The notes below the pieces were generated by a model that did no database searches, was not told the origin of the DNA, and was given only the letters and a program-made list of their open reading frames with translations. Of a stretch of 63,429 nucleotides of DNA, positions 31,040-40,293 are shown piece by piece. How positions within the stretch are numbered: the stretch's first letter is position 1; the number at the start of each line of letters is the position of its first letter. The stretch is from Roseburia hominis. Its GTDB lineage: Bacteria > Bacillota > Clostridia > Lachnospirales > Lachnospiraceae. The stretch lies in contig JAETOE010000023.1 in NCBI GenBank assembly GCA_021771815.1, positions 1-63,429 of the forward strand, read 5' to 3'. A program made the translations under genes and the position numbers.

Positions 31040-34000
31040 ATGGCAGATGGCACGCTTACATTTGAGACGTTACTTGATTCGTCCGGGTTGACAAAGGGGC
31101 TTAATGGAATAAAGGGTGTTGCAACAAAGGCGTTTGGCGTATCTGCGAAAGCTGTTACCGCGGTAAGCGGAGCTTTAACGGCAGGAGCGGGCGCAGCGGT
31201 TAGCTTTGGAGTCTCCTTTGATGCGGCAATGTCAGAAGTGGCAGCGATCTCCGGCGCGACGGGTGAAGAACTCGAATCGCTTAGAGATAAAGCCAAAGAA
31301 ATGGGGGCTAATACCAAGTTCTCTGCGACAGAAGCGGCGGAAGCCATGAACTACATGGCTATGGCTGGTTGGAAAACGGAGGATATGCTAAACGGCATTG
31401 ACGGCATCATGAATCTTGCCGCCGCCTCCGGGGAAGATTTAGCTACCACATCAGACATTGTGACGGATGCGCTTACGGCTTTCGGGTTGTCCGCGCAGGA
31501 TTCCGCACATTTCGCGGATATTTTAGCCACTGCTTCCTCTAATGCCAATACCAATGTGTCAATGATGGGTGAGACGTTTAAGTACGTGGCACCCGTCGCC
31601 GGAGCACTTGGATTTTCTGCGGAGGATTGCGCAACGGCTATCGGTTTGATGGCAAACAGCGGAATCAAAGCAAGTCAGGCGGGTACGTCACTTCGGTCTA
31701 TCTTATCCCGTATGTCCAGCCCGACTAAGGAAGTCCAGACAGCAATGGACAAGCTTGGAATTTCTATGACGGATGATGCCGGCAACATGAAATCATTAAA
31801 TGAGATCATGCTTGATCTGCGGGAAGGTTTTGCCGGTTTAAGTGAAGCGGAGCAGGCGCAGATGGCGTCGGCTATCGGTGGACAGGAAGCAATGTCCGGG
31901 CTTCTCGCGATTGTAAATGCGTCAGACGAGGATTTCGATAAGCTGTCGGATGCAATCTATAGCTGTGATGGAGCTGCCGCACAGATGGCGGACACAATGC
32001 AGAACAACCTTCAAGGTGATATCACCGTGCTGAAATCTGCGTTGGAAGGGCTTGGCATTGAGATTTACGAAAGCATGGAAGAATCCCTGCGGGATGCGGC
32101 TTCTCTTGGGAAGGGCTATATCGAACAATTAGCACAGGCGTTTGAAGAGAATGGAGCGGAGGGGCTTGTTAGCGCTCTTGGGGATATCATTGCGGATTTA
32201 GTTACAAGAGCGGCGGAATTTGCCCCGCAGATGATTGATCTTGCCGTGCAGCTTATTAGCGCATTGGTGCAGGGGATTATCGATAATCTGCCACAGCTTG
32301 TGGAAGCAGCGAAAGAAATTGCAGATGCTATTCTCGAGGGAATCGGCGATCTGTGTCCTGCGATTGAACCGGTAACGGATGCATTACAGTATCTGATTGA
32401 TAATTTCGAAGATTTTGTTCCGGCAATCGAGGCAACGGTAGCGGCACTTGCTACGTTGAAAGCGGGGCTGACGATTCAGACAGCGGTGAAATCACTGACG
32501 GCGGCGTTTGCAGCAGCAGCGACGAAGACAGAGGGACTCACCGTTGCACAATGGCTTCTCAATGCGGCAATGGAAGCAAACCCGGTTGGGCTTGTTGTCA
32601 TGGCAATAACTGCTCTCGTCGCGGCAATCGTCTATCTCTGGAACACAAATGAGGATTTCCGCGCGAGCATCACCGAAACGTGGAATGGAATCAAGGAAGC
32701 GGCGCAGCCTGTAATTGAAAAGTTAGGGGAATTACTTAGCGGGCTGTGTGAGAAGATACAACCACTGATTGAATTATTGATGAATGTGCTTGCACCAGTC
32801 CTTGAAGGCTCGTTCGCAATGATCGGACAGACCATAGAGGGAATTCTTGGAATCCTCGAGGGCGTCATTGATTTTATTGCAGGAGTCTTTTCGGGTGACT
32901 GGGAAAGAGCATGGCAGGGCATCCAGGAAATATTCGGCGGAATATGGGACATGATGACCGCCTCCTTCGAGGGCATCTGGACGACCATACAGGAGTTATT
33001 TGGCGAGCAAATCGAAGCGCTTGTTGAATGGTTTAAGGAGCTTCCGGGTAAGATCACTGATGCATTGTCAGACCTCGGCGAAACGATTAAGCAGACAGTT
33101 TCGGATGCATGGGACTCTATCGTTGCATTTTTCACGGAAAGCATTCCTGCATTCTTTGAGGATATCGGGACATGGTTATCGGAGCTGCCGGATAAAATCA
33201 TGTATTGGCTCGGCTACATTCTCACGTCGATCATAGCCTGGAATGCAGATATGATTACATGGGTGGCAGAGAATATTCCGGTGCTTATCGATAATATCGT
33301 AACATTTTTCTCGGAGCTGCCGGGCAAAATTCGGGAGTGGTTACTCGATGTAATTGCAAAAATCGTCGAGTGGAATGTGGATATGACCACGAAAGCCACC
33401 GAAGCCGGAAGTGATTTTATCGAAGGCGTGATTTCCTTTATTAAAGATCTTCCGTCTCGCATTTGGACATGGCTGCTTAACACTATTACGAAAGTTGCTT
33501 CATTCATCGTAAAGTTCAAGAAGAAAGCTACGGATGCCGGACAAGGATTTTTTGACAATATCGTATCTGCGATTGAGGAATTGCCGGAGAAAATGGCAGA
33601 AATCGGCGGTCAGATTGTTTCAGGCATCTGGAAGGGCATTAGTGGTGGATGGGATTGGCTTGTTAGCCAAGTGAAGAGTCTTGCAACTAGCTTGTTTAAA
33701 GGTGCAAAGGACGCACTGGATATCCATTCCCCGTCAAAGAAATTCCAGTGGATCGGTGAGATGTGTGTTGCGGGCATGGACATACCGCTTGCTGATTACA
33801 ACCCGTATGAAACACTGCAAGAGTCTATGGATGCGGGCGTGCTCAAGCCGGGGATGTTCCGCGGAATAGGTGGTTATACGGGGCAGATTTCGGAGGGCAT
33901 CAGGAATACGGCTGATAGCATAAGAAATCGTGCATATGGCATGAGTGGTGGGCAGGCAGAAGCATTTGATTATGGTCAGATGGGTGAGGCGATGGAAAAT

Positions 34001-34105
34001 GCTATGCATGGCGTCGGAGTATATCTGGAAGGGCGACCAGTCGGAAGGATTGTCGCCCCCTACGTGGATGAAACGATGGGAAGAATCAGAGAGAGGAGAA
34101 CCTAA
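31040..34105 (+). CDS. Tail tape measure protein (TP901 family)
   Basis: The 1021-residue protein sets tail length. The N-terminal region shows the TP901 core: [39 protein letters not shown] and [20 protein letters not shown]. Hydrophobic helices lie near residues 500-540. Weak Trp-containing repeats ([14 protein letters not shown]) fill the C-terminal half. At about 1021 residues it implies a tail of roughly 150 nm, if 1.5 angstrom per residue holds. Confidence 0.95.
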   Translation: MADGTLTFETLLDSSGLTKGLNGIKGVATKAFGVSAKAVTAVSGALTAGAGAAVSFGVSFDAAMSEVAAISGATGEELESLRDKAKEMGANTKFSATEAAEAMNYMAMAGWKTEDMLNGIDGIMNLAAASGEDLATTSDIVTDALTAFGLSAQDSAHFADILATASSNANTNVSMMGETFKYVAPVAGALGFSAEDCATAIGLMANSGIKASQAGTSLRSILSRMSSPTKEVQTAMDKLGISMTDDAGNMKSLNEIMLDLREGFAGLSEAEQAQMASAIGGQEAMSGLLAIVNASDEDFDKLSDAIYSCDGAAAQMADTMQNNLQGDITVLKSALEGLGIEIYESMEESLRDAASLGKGYIEQLAQAFEENGAEGLVSALGDIIADLVTRAAEFAPQMIDLAVQLISALVQGIIDNLPQLVEAAKEIADAILEGIGDLCPAIEPVTDALQYLIDNFEDFVPAIEATVAALATLKAGLTIQTAVKSLTAAFAAAATKTEGLTVAQWLLNAAMEANPVGLVVMAITALVAAIVYLWNTNEDFRASITETWNGIKEAAQPVIEKLGELLSGLCEKIQPLIELLMNVLAPVLEGSFAMIGQTIEGILGILEGVIDFIAGVFSGDWERAWQGIQEIFGGIWDMMTASFEGIWTTIQELFGEQIEALVEWFKELPGKITDALSDLGETIKQTVSDAWDSIVAFFTESIPAFFEDIGTWLSELPDKIMYWLGYILTSIIAWNADMITWVAENIPVLIDNIVTFFSELPGKIREWLLDVIAKIVEWNVDMTTKATEAGSDFIEGVISFIKDLPSRIWTWLLNTITKVASFIVKFKKKATDAGQGFFDNIVSAIEELPEKMAEIGGQIVSGIWKGISGGWDWLVSQVKSLATSLFKGAKDALDIHSPSKKFQWIGEMCVAGMDIPLADYNPYETLQESMDAGVLKPGMFRGIGGYTGQISEGIRNTADSIRNRAYGMSGGQAEAFDYGQMGEAMENAMHGVGVYLEGRPVGRIVAPYVDETMGRIRERRT

Positions 34106-34818
34106 TGGGAAATTTCGGATTAACAATCGACGGAAAGCACACATCAGACCTCGGGCTTAAGATGACATCCATGTACATACCGCAGCCCAAGCCCAAGACC
34201 AACCTTATATCAATCCCCGGCGCATCCGGCAGCATCGACCTGTCGGAGATCACCGGACAGGTCAGTTATGAGGAACGTTCCGGGTTAAGCTTTGAATTTA
34301 TCCTGCATGACGGCAGCTACGAAGCCTTTGCGCAGGCAACAACGGAGATTGCCATGTGGCTGCACGGCAGGAAACTCAAAGTCATCCCGGACAATGACCT
34401 TGGCTACTATTATATGTGCCGGCTCACACTTGACCCGAAAAAGACCAATCAGGTGTTGAGCACGATCGCTCTTGCCGGAACGGCAGAACCGTTTAAATAT
34501 GACATTACGGCAAGCGATGAGGATTGGCTGTGGGATCCGTTCGATTTCGAAACGGGGGTTATCCGGGAACTTGGGGATATTACGATTAATGGTGAAAACC
34601 GGAGCGTAACGATTCTCGGCGGCGGGATGCCGACAGTGCCGGAGTTTATTGTGACAGAGAGCGCGAATCTGACGGTGGTGCATGCGGGAAAGACGCACCA
34701 TATGTTTCTTCCAGGTACTTACCGTTTCCCGGCAATCAAGGTCGGAGAGCAGGATGTGACATTACAGTTTGAGGGCAGCGGAAAGCTTGCCATCCGATAT
34801 AGAGGAGCTTACTTATGA
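34105..34818 (+). CDS. Distal tail protein (Dit)
   Basis: The 237-residue protein has the Dit/sipho-tail N-terminal belt pattern (SIPGASGSIDLSEITG, then RKLKVIPDNDLGYYYMCRL) and a C-terminal galectin-like beta domain. It forms the hexameric hub under the tail tube. It overlaps the tape measure gene by one base and Tal by 4. Confidence 0.9.
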   Translation: MGNFGLTIDGKHTSDLGLKMTSMYIPQPKPKTNLISIPGASGSIDLSEITGQVSYEERSGLSFEFILHDGSYEAFAQATTEIAMWLHGRKLKVIPDNDLGYYYMCRLTLDPKKTNQVLSTIALAGTAEPFKYDITASDEDWLWDPFDFETGVIRELGDITINGENRSVTILGGGMPTVPEFIVTESANLTVVHAGKTHHMFLPGTYRFPAIKVGEQDVTLQFEGSGKLAIRYRGAYL

Positions 34819-37076
34819 TCTATGAGGTATTACTTGACGGCAAAACTTTATATTATTCCGGCGATTCTGAGTGCGTTATCCTGAATGCCAAGCTCGAGCA
34901 GGCGTTAAATGATTCCGGTACGTTTGAGTTTGATGTTCCTGTGACGAACCCGTTGCATGACGCTATCGAGAACCGGCGGAGCATGGTGCAGATTTTGAAA
35001 GACGACGTGGAAATCTTTTACGGTGAGGTGCAGGAAATCAAGGACGATAAGGCAATGACAAAGGAAGTGTACGCAGTCGGTGAGCTGGCATTTCTTTACG
35101 ATTCCATCCAGCCACAGGGGAAATACCAGAATCAGACGCCGCTACAGTTCTTCACGACCTTAATCAATAACCATAATGCACAGGTGGAGGAAAAGAAACG
35201 CTTTAAGGTCGGCGTTGTCACGGTCACGGACCCGAACGACAGCATTTACCGCTTTACGAATTATGAAGATACTCTCACTTGCCTGCGTGAAAAGCTGTGT
35301 GAGAGCCTTGGCGGGTATCTGCGCATTAGGAAAGTCGATGGTGTGCGGTACCTGGACTTGGTAAAATTGCAGGACTACGGCACGACCTGTGAGCAGCCGA
35401 TCGAGTTTGGCGAGAACTTGCTCGACTATGCCTGTAACACATCCGGCGTCGACATCGTGACCGCAATCATTCCGCTTGGCGCGCGGCTCGATGAGAGTCC
35501 GATTGAGGGATTGGACGCATATACGGACATTAAGTCCGTCAATGGCGGCAAAGACTATGTGTATCTGCCGGAGGCGGTATCGCGGTTTGGCTGGATCAAG
35601 AAGGTCGTGCACTGGGATGATGTGACAGAGCCCGCCAATCTCAAGAAAAAGGCGGAGAAGTATCTTGCGGAAAATCAGTACGAACTGCTTACACTTGAGG
35701 TCAACGCGGTGGATTTATCAATGCTTGATAGTAGTATTGATGCATTTAACCTGGGCGATTCGGTCAATGCTTTGGCACAGCCATACGGGATGGATGCGTG
35801 GTTCCCGGTGCAGAAGATGACGACTTTTTTACAAGAGCCGGAGAAAAATGAACTTGTATTGAGCAATACACTGAAGAAGTCGTATACGCAGCAGATGACG
35901 AGCTTGACAAACCAGTTAGATGAGAAGATACCACAGCAGAGCAGCATCTTGCAGGCAGCGAAGAACAATGCATCGGAGCTTATCAAGACCGCGACGAATG
36001 GTTATATCGTTCTAAACATGGACGAGGACGGCAACCCGAAGGAACTGCTCATTATGGACACCAAGGACATTGATACTGCAAAAAAGGTGTGGAGGTGGAA
36101 TATCAACGGTCTTGGGTACTCGCATACCGGCTACAACGGTGAGTATGGTCTTGCCATGACGATGGACGGCAAGATCGTAGCCGATTTTATCTTGGCAGGG
36201 ACCATGTATGCCGACCGTATCAAGGGCGGCACGCTGACACTTGGCGGGTACGATAACGACAATGGCGTCATGGAGGTACGCGACGCATCCGGCAAGGTGT
36301 GTGCGCGAATCAACGTAACTGGGATCAATGTCAATGATAAGTTTACCGTCTCTTTGGATGGAAAAATGAAATGCATCGACGGCGAGTTTGAGGGAACGAT
36401 CAAGTCGAAAAATGCAGAGATTACGGGTGGAAAAATTTATATTGACACCGAGGAAGCAAACGGTCAGCTTATCCGTATATCATCGACCGCGGATGGCAGG
36501 AAGTTATTTGCTGGTATGGGTGCATACGGTTTTGCGGTCGACTATGGCGGGGATGGCTCACACCTTATGTGGCACGGTCTGGAAATACCAGATGGCGGTT
36601 ATCTTGATTGCAAAGACGGCAAATCTATGGTTGGGGCATCGGAGGCGTACCTTGGCACTGCGTTGATAGATACGCTGACAGCGTCGACAGCCCATATTGG
36701 CTCACTGACTGCCGATTCCTCGTCGATTACGACTTCCGACCGGAACGCAAAGAATGACATCAGCTTATTAAATAAGGAAGATTCCGCCGCATTTATTTAT
36801 AGCCTTAAGCCGAGCCGTTTTAAGTATCGTGACGGCACATCCGGTCGTTACCATCACGGTTTGATCGCGCAGGAACTCAAAGATGTGATGACAGATGACT
36901 GGGGCGTATATGTGGACGGTGCTTGCAGGACAGGCAGTGAGCAGGACGAAACTGACGGCGTCGACGGAGGGAATGAGCGAAAAGGCATCCGGTATGAAGA
37001 ACTGATTGCTGACCTGATCGCGACAGCGCAGTACCAGCAGGAGCAGATAAATACACTTAAGGGGGCGATAAAATGA
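34815..37076 (+). CDS. Tail-associated protein (Tal) with S74 chaperone domain
   Basis: The 753-residue protein begins with a Tal/prophage endopeptidase-like baseplate domain (residues about 1-370, LEQALNDSGTFEFDVPV). A beta-helical stretch of 'GGKIYID...' type follows, and it ends in a peptidase S74 intramolecular chaperone. SDRNAKNDISLL near 640, FKYRDGTSG and HHGLIAQELKDV are the S74 hallmarks, with the Ser-Lys self-cleavage pair. It should trimerise and then shed the chaperone. Confidence 0.9.
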   Translation: MIYEVLLDGKTLYYSGDSECVILNAKLEQALNDSGTFEFDVPVTNPLHDAIENRRSMVQILKDDVEIFYGEVQEIKDDKAMTKEVYAVGELAFLYDSIQPQGKYQNQTPLQFFTTLINNHNAQVEEKKRFKVGVVTVTDPNDSIYRFTNYEDTLTCLREKLCESLGGYLRIRKVDGVRYLDLVKLQDYGTTCEQPIEFGENLLDYACNTSGVDIVTAIIPLGARLDESPIEGLDAYTDIKSVNGGKDYVYLPEAVSRFGWIKKVVHWDDVTEPANLKKKAEKYLAENQYELLTLEVNAVDLSMLDSSIDAFNLGDSVNALAQPYGMDAWFPVQKMTTFLQEPEKNELVLSNTLKKSYTQQMTSLTNQLDEKIPQQSSILQAAKNNASELIKTATNGYIVLNMDEDGNPKELLIMDTKDIDTAKKVWRWNINGLGYSHTGYNGEYGLAMTMDGKIVADFILAGTMYADRIKGGTLTLGGYDNDNGVMEVRDASGKVCARINVTGINVNDKFTVSLDGKMKCIDGEFEGTIKSKNAEITGGKIYIDTEEANGQLIRISSTADGRKLFAGMGAYGFAVDYGGDGSHLMWHGLEIPDGGYLDCKDGKSMVGASEAYLGTALIDTLTASTAHIGSLTADSSSITTSDRNAKNDISLLNKEDSAAFIYSLKPSRFKYRDGTSGRYHHGLIAQELKDVMTDDWGVYVDGACRTGSEQDETDGVDGGNERKGIRYEELIADLIATAQYQQEQINTLKGAIK

Positions 37077-38551
37077 GTAATATCGGGCAGTTTTTAGAAC
37101 AGATCATGCATGCGCGTTACGGCAAGGACGTCCGGCAGTCTATTCATGACGCGATCGAGGAGGTCGACCGGGTGGCAGATACCGCACAGGATAGTGCAAC
37201 CGCAGCGGCGGCAGCGGCGGCGGAATCTGTGGCAAGTATCGCCGGGGTCGAAGAGCGGGTAAAGGAAAGCGAGAACAATGTGGCGGCAAGTGCAGCGGCG
37301 GCAGCAGAGTCAGAAGCAAATGCACTGGCAAGCGAGGTGTCTACCGCTACGAGTGAGAGGAACGTCGCGGAAATGCAGGCAAAGGCAAAAGCAAGCGAGC
37401 AGGCATCGGCAGAATCCGAAGCGAACGCAGCGGCAAGTGAGCAAGCATCAAAAGCAAGCGAGCAGGCATCGGCAGAATCCGAAGCGAACGCAGCGGCAAG
37501 TGAGCAAGCATCAAAAGCAAGCGAACAGGCGGCGGCAGAATCCGAGACAAACGCGTTAAACTATAGGGATTATGCAAAGTCCTATGCGCTCGGCACGAAT
37601 GGTGTTGTCCGCCCGGGAGACGAGATTGATAATGCGTTGTATTTTTACGAACAGGTAAAGCGCATCTCGCAGGGCTTACAGGGCGCGCTTATGCCGATGG
37701 GAACGATTACCTTCGCACAGCTTCCTACTGTCACAGCACAGGCGGGGTATATGTATAATATCTCGGATGGTTTTACGACGGATGATACATTTAACGAGGG
37801 AGCGGGGCACGAATGTCCCGCCGGAACGAACGTATATCTGACGGCGGACGGCAAGTGGGATTGTATGGCGGGTACGGCAGTCGGCGGCGTCAAGGGAGCA
37901 AAAGAGGCTACATACCGACAGGGGCTTGTAAATCTGACACCGGAAAATATCGGCGCGCTGCCGGAGGACGGCGATTCTGCGGAGAATACAGTCACCTTCG
38001 AGACTGCGGATGCGGCGGAGGCGAATGTATGGACGGATGTGGATGTGTTGGCAAGTGGGGAAAAGCATAAGTCCATCTTTAGAAAGGTGTCCATGATGTT
38101 CAAAAACGTCCGATATCTCAACGCGTCAAAACTAAATGCCGCAGATTTACTTGATAAGATTTACCCAGTAGGATGCATTTACATGTCTGTCAAAAACGTT
38201 TCCCCGGCATCCTTTATTGGAGGAACTTGGGTTACTTGGGGAGCTGGCAAGGTGCCGGTGGGGGTTGACACTTCCGATGCTAATTTCAATGTCGTAGAAA
38301 AAACGGGCGGTGAAAAAAGACATACGTTGACAGTGGGCGAAATGCCAAGTCATACTCATGCTGTCACGGAGTGGCTTTTCAACGGGTTTGCTGCTTCCGG
38401 TACACATTACGGCAAAGCGTATATGGAGGATGATGGTAGAGTGTTTACGGGTGGCAGTAACGTGGCATCTATTAGCGCTACTGGTGGTAGTACTGCACAT
38501 AATAATTTACAGCCTTATATCACATGCTATATGTGGGTGAGAACCGCTTAA
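37073..38551 (+). CDS. Tail fibre / receptor-binding protein with collar-type tip
   Basis: The 492-residue protein has an N-terminal Ala/Ser/Glu-rich coiled-coil shaft (residues about 35-165) with tandem repeats, and a middle beta domain. The C-terminal tip resembles phage tail-collar fibres (YPVGCIYMS, GGEKRHTLTVGEMPSHTH, NNLQPYITCYMWVRTA). The His pair in the tip may hold metal. It overlaps Tal by 4 bp. Confidence 0.88.
   Translation: MSNIGQFLEQIMHARYGKDVRQSIHDAIEEVDRVADTAQDSATAAAAAAAESVASIAGVEERVKESENNVAASAAAAAESEANALASEVSTATSERNVAEMQAKAKASEQASAESEANAAASEQASKASEQASAESEANAAASEQASKASEQAAAESETNALNYRDYAKSYALGTNGVVRPGDEIDNALYFYEQVKRISQGLQGALMPMGTITFAQLPTVTAQAGYMYNISDGFTTDDTFNEGAGHECPAGTNVYLTADGKWDCMAGTAVGGVKGAKEATYRQGLVNLTPENIGALPEDGDSAENTVTFETADAAEANVWTDVDVLASGEKHKSIFRKVSMMFKNVRYLNASKLNAADLLDKIYPVGCIYMSVKNVSPASFIGGTWVTWGAGKVPVGVDTSDANFNVVEKTGGEKRHTLTVGEMPSHTHAVTEWLFNGFAASGTHYGKAYMEDDGRVFTGGSNVASISATGGSTAHNNLQPYITCYMWVRTA
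37391..37516 (+). repeat. 63-bp perfect tandem repeat in the fibre shaft
   Basis: Two identical 63-bp units (37391-37453 and 37454-37516) are followed by a diverged partial third. Each encodes 21 residues, i.e. three heptads, so gain or loss of a unit lengthens the coiled coil without breaking frame. Confidence 0.95.
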
Positions 38552-38560
38552 CTTGTGAGG

Positions 38561-38569
38561 TGGTATAAT
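38561..38569 (+). promoter_or_regulatory. Late promoter 3, extended -10 (lysis module)
   Basis: TGG followed by a perfect TATAAT (38564-38569) forms an extended -10 element. No good -35 is present. The predicted start near 38576 lies about 10 nt before RNA element C. Confidence 0.6.
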
Positions 38570-38585
38570 ATACCCAAATCAAAAA

Positions 38586-38642
38586 AACAGAGCCTAAGCG
38601 CCGAATAATTGATCTATCACAGATTGGTTACGCGGCGCTTTT
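38586..38642 (+). ncRNA. Structured RNA element, copy C (before holin)
   Basis: ACAGAGCCTAAG is followed by the stem AAGCGCCG (38595-38602) with CGGCGCTT (38632-38639). It has an inner hairpin GATCT/AGATT and a T-rich tail. Relative to copies A and B the stem carries a compensatory A-T to C-G change, direct support for the fold. Confidence 0.8.
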
Positions 38643-38682
38643 AATTTTATTCCGGCCAGAAGCCGGGGAAAGAGAGGAAAAT

Positions 38683-39147
38683 ATGAAAACAAATTCAGTA
38701 AAGGTATTATTCACTGCGATAGGGAGCTTCCTGTCGTCAATCTTGGGAATCTTGTATGTTCCAGTGCTGCTCATGGTGGTGTGCAATCTGATTGATTACA
38801 TAACCGGGCTTGTGGCGGCGAAATACCGGACAGACGGCGGCATCAGCTCCTATAAGAGCATGAAGGGCATTACCAAGAAAGTCATGATGTGGCTCTTGGT
38901 GGTAGTCGGAGCAATTATCGATCAGGTATTAGCGTATGCGTCTGCCACCTTGGGCTTTGCAATGCCGTTTACGTTCCTGGTTGTCTGCATCGTGGCGATC
39001 TGGATCATCTGCAACGAAATCATCAGTATACTGGAAAACATGCTTGATATCGGCGTGGAGATTCCGGGCTTTTTATTGCCGCTGGTAAAGAATATCAAGC
39101 GGCAGGCAGAGGGCGTCACTGGGATAGAAGAGGATAAGGAGGAGTAG
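38683..39147 (+). CDS. Holin
   Basis: The 154-residue protein matches the phage holin 4 family (toxin-secretion/lysis holin). Four hydrophobic segments are visible at about 10-45, 70-90 and 95-125, with NLIDYITGLVAAKYRTDGGISS between the first two, a family signature. It opens the membrane for the endolysin encoded immediately downstream. Confidence 0.92.
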   Translation: MKTNSVKVLFTAIGSFLSSILGILYVPVLLMVVCNLIDYITGLVAAKYRTDGGISSYKSMKGITKKVMMWLLVVVGAIIDQVLAYASATLGFAMPFTFLVVCIVAIWIICNEIISILENMLDIGVEIPGFLLPLVKNIKRQAEGVTGIEEDKEE

Positions 39148-39150
39148 GAT

Positions 39151-39837
39151 ATGGGAAGAACAATCGGACAGTCAGGATTAAAGCTTATCATGCAGTTTGA
39201 GAGCTGTCGCCTTACGGCATATCAGTGCGCCGCGGGCGTCTGGACAATCGGTTACGGACACACCGCGGGCGTAAAGCCGGGGCAGACGATTACACAGGCA
39301 CAGGCGGAGGAGTACTTGCGCCAGGATTGCAGGAAGTTTGAAGCATATGTCAACAATTCCGCATACGTGCCGATCACGGCGCAGCTCAACCAGAATCAGT
39401 TTGACGCGCTGGTGTCATTTGCATTTAACTGCGGGGCAGGGAACTTGAAAAAGCTTTGCGCAGGCAGGAGAGCGGCGCAGATTGCGGCGGCAATGCCACA
39501 GTACTGCAAGGCGGCAGGAAAGACGCTTACTGGACTTGTACGCAGGAGAGCGGCAGAGGTGGCGTTATTTAATACGCCGTGCACTGGGACAGGCTCCGGG
39601 GCTGCGTCGACAGGTACGTCAAATAAGAATGAGGAGGCTTATAGCATGAATACAATCAAGAGAGGAAGCAAGGGGAAAGCTGTCAAGGTATGGCAGATCA
39701 TTGTAGGAGCGACACCGGATGGAACCTTCGGCAGCGGCACAGAGAGTAAGACGAAGAATTGGCAGGCAAGCCATGGGCTGGCGGCGGATGGTATTGTCGG
39801 GGCGAAGAGTTGGAAAGCGGGTCTGGGATCGTTGTAA
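39151..39837 (+). CDS. Endolysin: GH24 lysozyme with C-terminal peptidoglycan-binding domain
   Basis: The 228-residue protein begins with a GH24 lysozyme domain (IMQFESCRLTAYQ, GVWTIGYGHTAGVKPG). The catalytic Glu is in FES and the Thr in WTIGYGHT. The position of the T4 Asp20 is a Cys (YQC), a variant also seen in other phage lysozymes. After a Gly/Ser/Thr linker (about 150-165), residues 170-228 form a peptidoglycan-binding domain (GSKGKAVKVWQ, LAADGIVGAKSW). No signal peptide, so release depends on the holin. Confidence 0.92.
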   Translation: MGRTIGQSGLKLIMQFESCRLTAYQCAAGVWTIGYGHTAGVKPGQTITQAQAEEYLRQDCRKFEAYVNNSAYVPITAQLNQNQFDALVSFAFNCGAGNLKKLCAGRRAAQIAAAMPQYCKAAGKTLTGLVRRRAAEVALFNTPCTGTGSGAASTGTSNKNEEAYSMNTIKRGSKGKAVKVWQIIVGATPDGTFGSGTESKTKNWQASHGLAADGIVGAKSWKAGLGSL

Positions 39838-39844
39838 GAGGGAT

Positions 39845-39873
39845 GCCGGCATGGAGAAATCTGTGCCGGCTTT
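39845..39873 (+). terminator. Terminator after endolysin
   Basis: GCCGGCA (39845-39851) pairs with TGCCGGC (39864-39870), followed by TTTC. The U-tract is short, so termination may be partial. Confidence 0.6.
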
Positions 39874-39875
39874 CA

Positions 39876-39905
39876 TGTTGCATTTCGTGTTGCATCGTGT
39901 TGTAT
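39876..39905. repeat. Putative integrase arm-type sites, right
   Basis: TGTTGCAT at 39876 and 39888 and TGTTGTAT at 39898 are direct repeats near attR. They match the pair at 431-450 near attL. The rest of 39906-40022 is A+T-rich and holds no gene. Confidence 0.6.
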
Positions 39906-40022
39906 TTCATATGCTTTTGACGCATTTCTAGTGAACTATGCGCAAAAATAAAAACGCCGAAAACCATTGTAAAATCAACAAACGCAGATAAAACAACACA
40001 TTGCTAAAATTGTACCAATAAT

Positions 40023-40048
40023 AGTTCAAATCTCCCTTCCGCTACTTA
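40023..40048. other. attR core (26 bp)
   Basis: Identical to 370-395, the 3' end of tRNA-Met. It is only a tRNA fragment here, which marks the right prophage boundary. The host sequence that originally followed the tRNA begins at 40049. Confidence 0.95.
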
Positions 40049-40050
40049 CG

Positions 40051-40080
40051 AATCCCGAAAACGAATGTTTTCGGGATTTT
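40051..40080 (+). terminator. Original tRNA operon terminator
   Basis: A 12-bp perfect stem (40051-40062 with 40067-40078), 4-nt loop and TT tail. It lies directly behind attR, so it ended the tRNA transcript before integration. The prophage brings a replacement at 398-427. Confidence 0.85.
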
Positions 40081-40150
40081 GCTTTCACCAAATAGAGTTT
40101 CAGTCATTTCGTTTGGAACAATATTATTCGACCGGAAGAGCCGGGAAAAA

Positions 40151-40179
40151 TTGACAGATGAAAGTGCGAATGGTATTCT
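40151..40179 (+). promoter_or_regulatory. ispF promoter
   Basis: TTGACA (40151-40156), 17-bp spacer and TATTCT (40174-40179). The leader of about 108 nt to the ispF start shows no obvious riboswitch. Confidence 0.75.
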
Positions 40180-40293
40180 TCTTACATAGCAGAATACTGT
40201 GTTGCAGGGAGCACGATTGAAGTGCCGGCTGTATGGGCAGAATAAATAAAAAGACTGCTGCGGCGGTAGAACGCGGCGACATAGGAGAGAAAA

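Larger units (their letters stand above)
370..40048. mobile_element. Integrated siphovirus prophage, about 39.7 kb
   Basis: The element is bounded by 26-bp att repeats at a tRNA-Met. It holds, in order: integrase, lysogeny cargo, repressor and operators, early genes, recombination, replication and DNA-modification genes, terminase, portal, scaffold and capsid, connector and tail genes, tape measure, Dit, Tal, fibre, holin and endolysin. All late genes expected of a long non-contractile-tailed phage are present, and no inactivating frameshift was seen in a core gene. It is therefore probably intact and inducible (an inference). Confidence 0.95.

Noticed and set aside
37278-37560. Repeats in the fibre gene as a possible CRISPR array
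   Set aside because: The units are contiguous coding repeats without spacers, in frame with a coiled-coil shaft; no cas genes exist in the window.
38150-38551. Fibre tip as a diversity-generating retroelement target
   Set aside because: No reverse transcriptase gene and no template repeat were found near the fibre gene.
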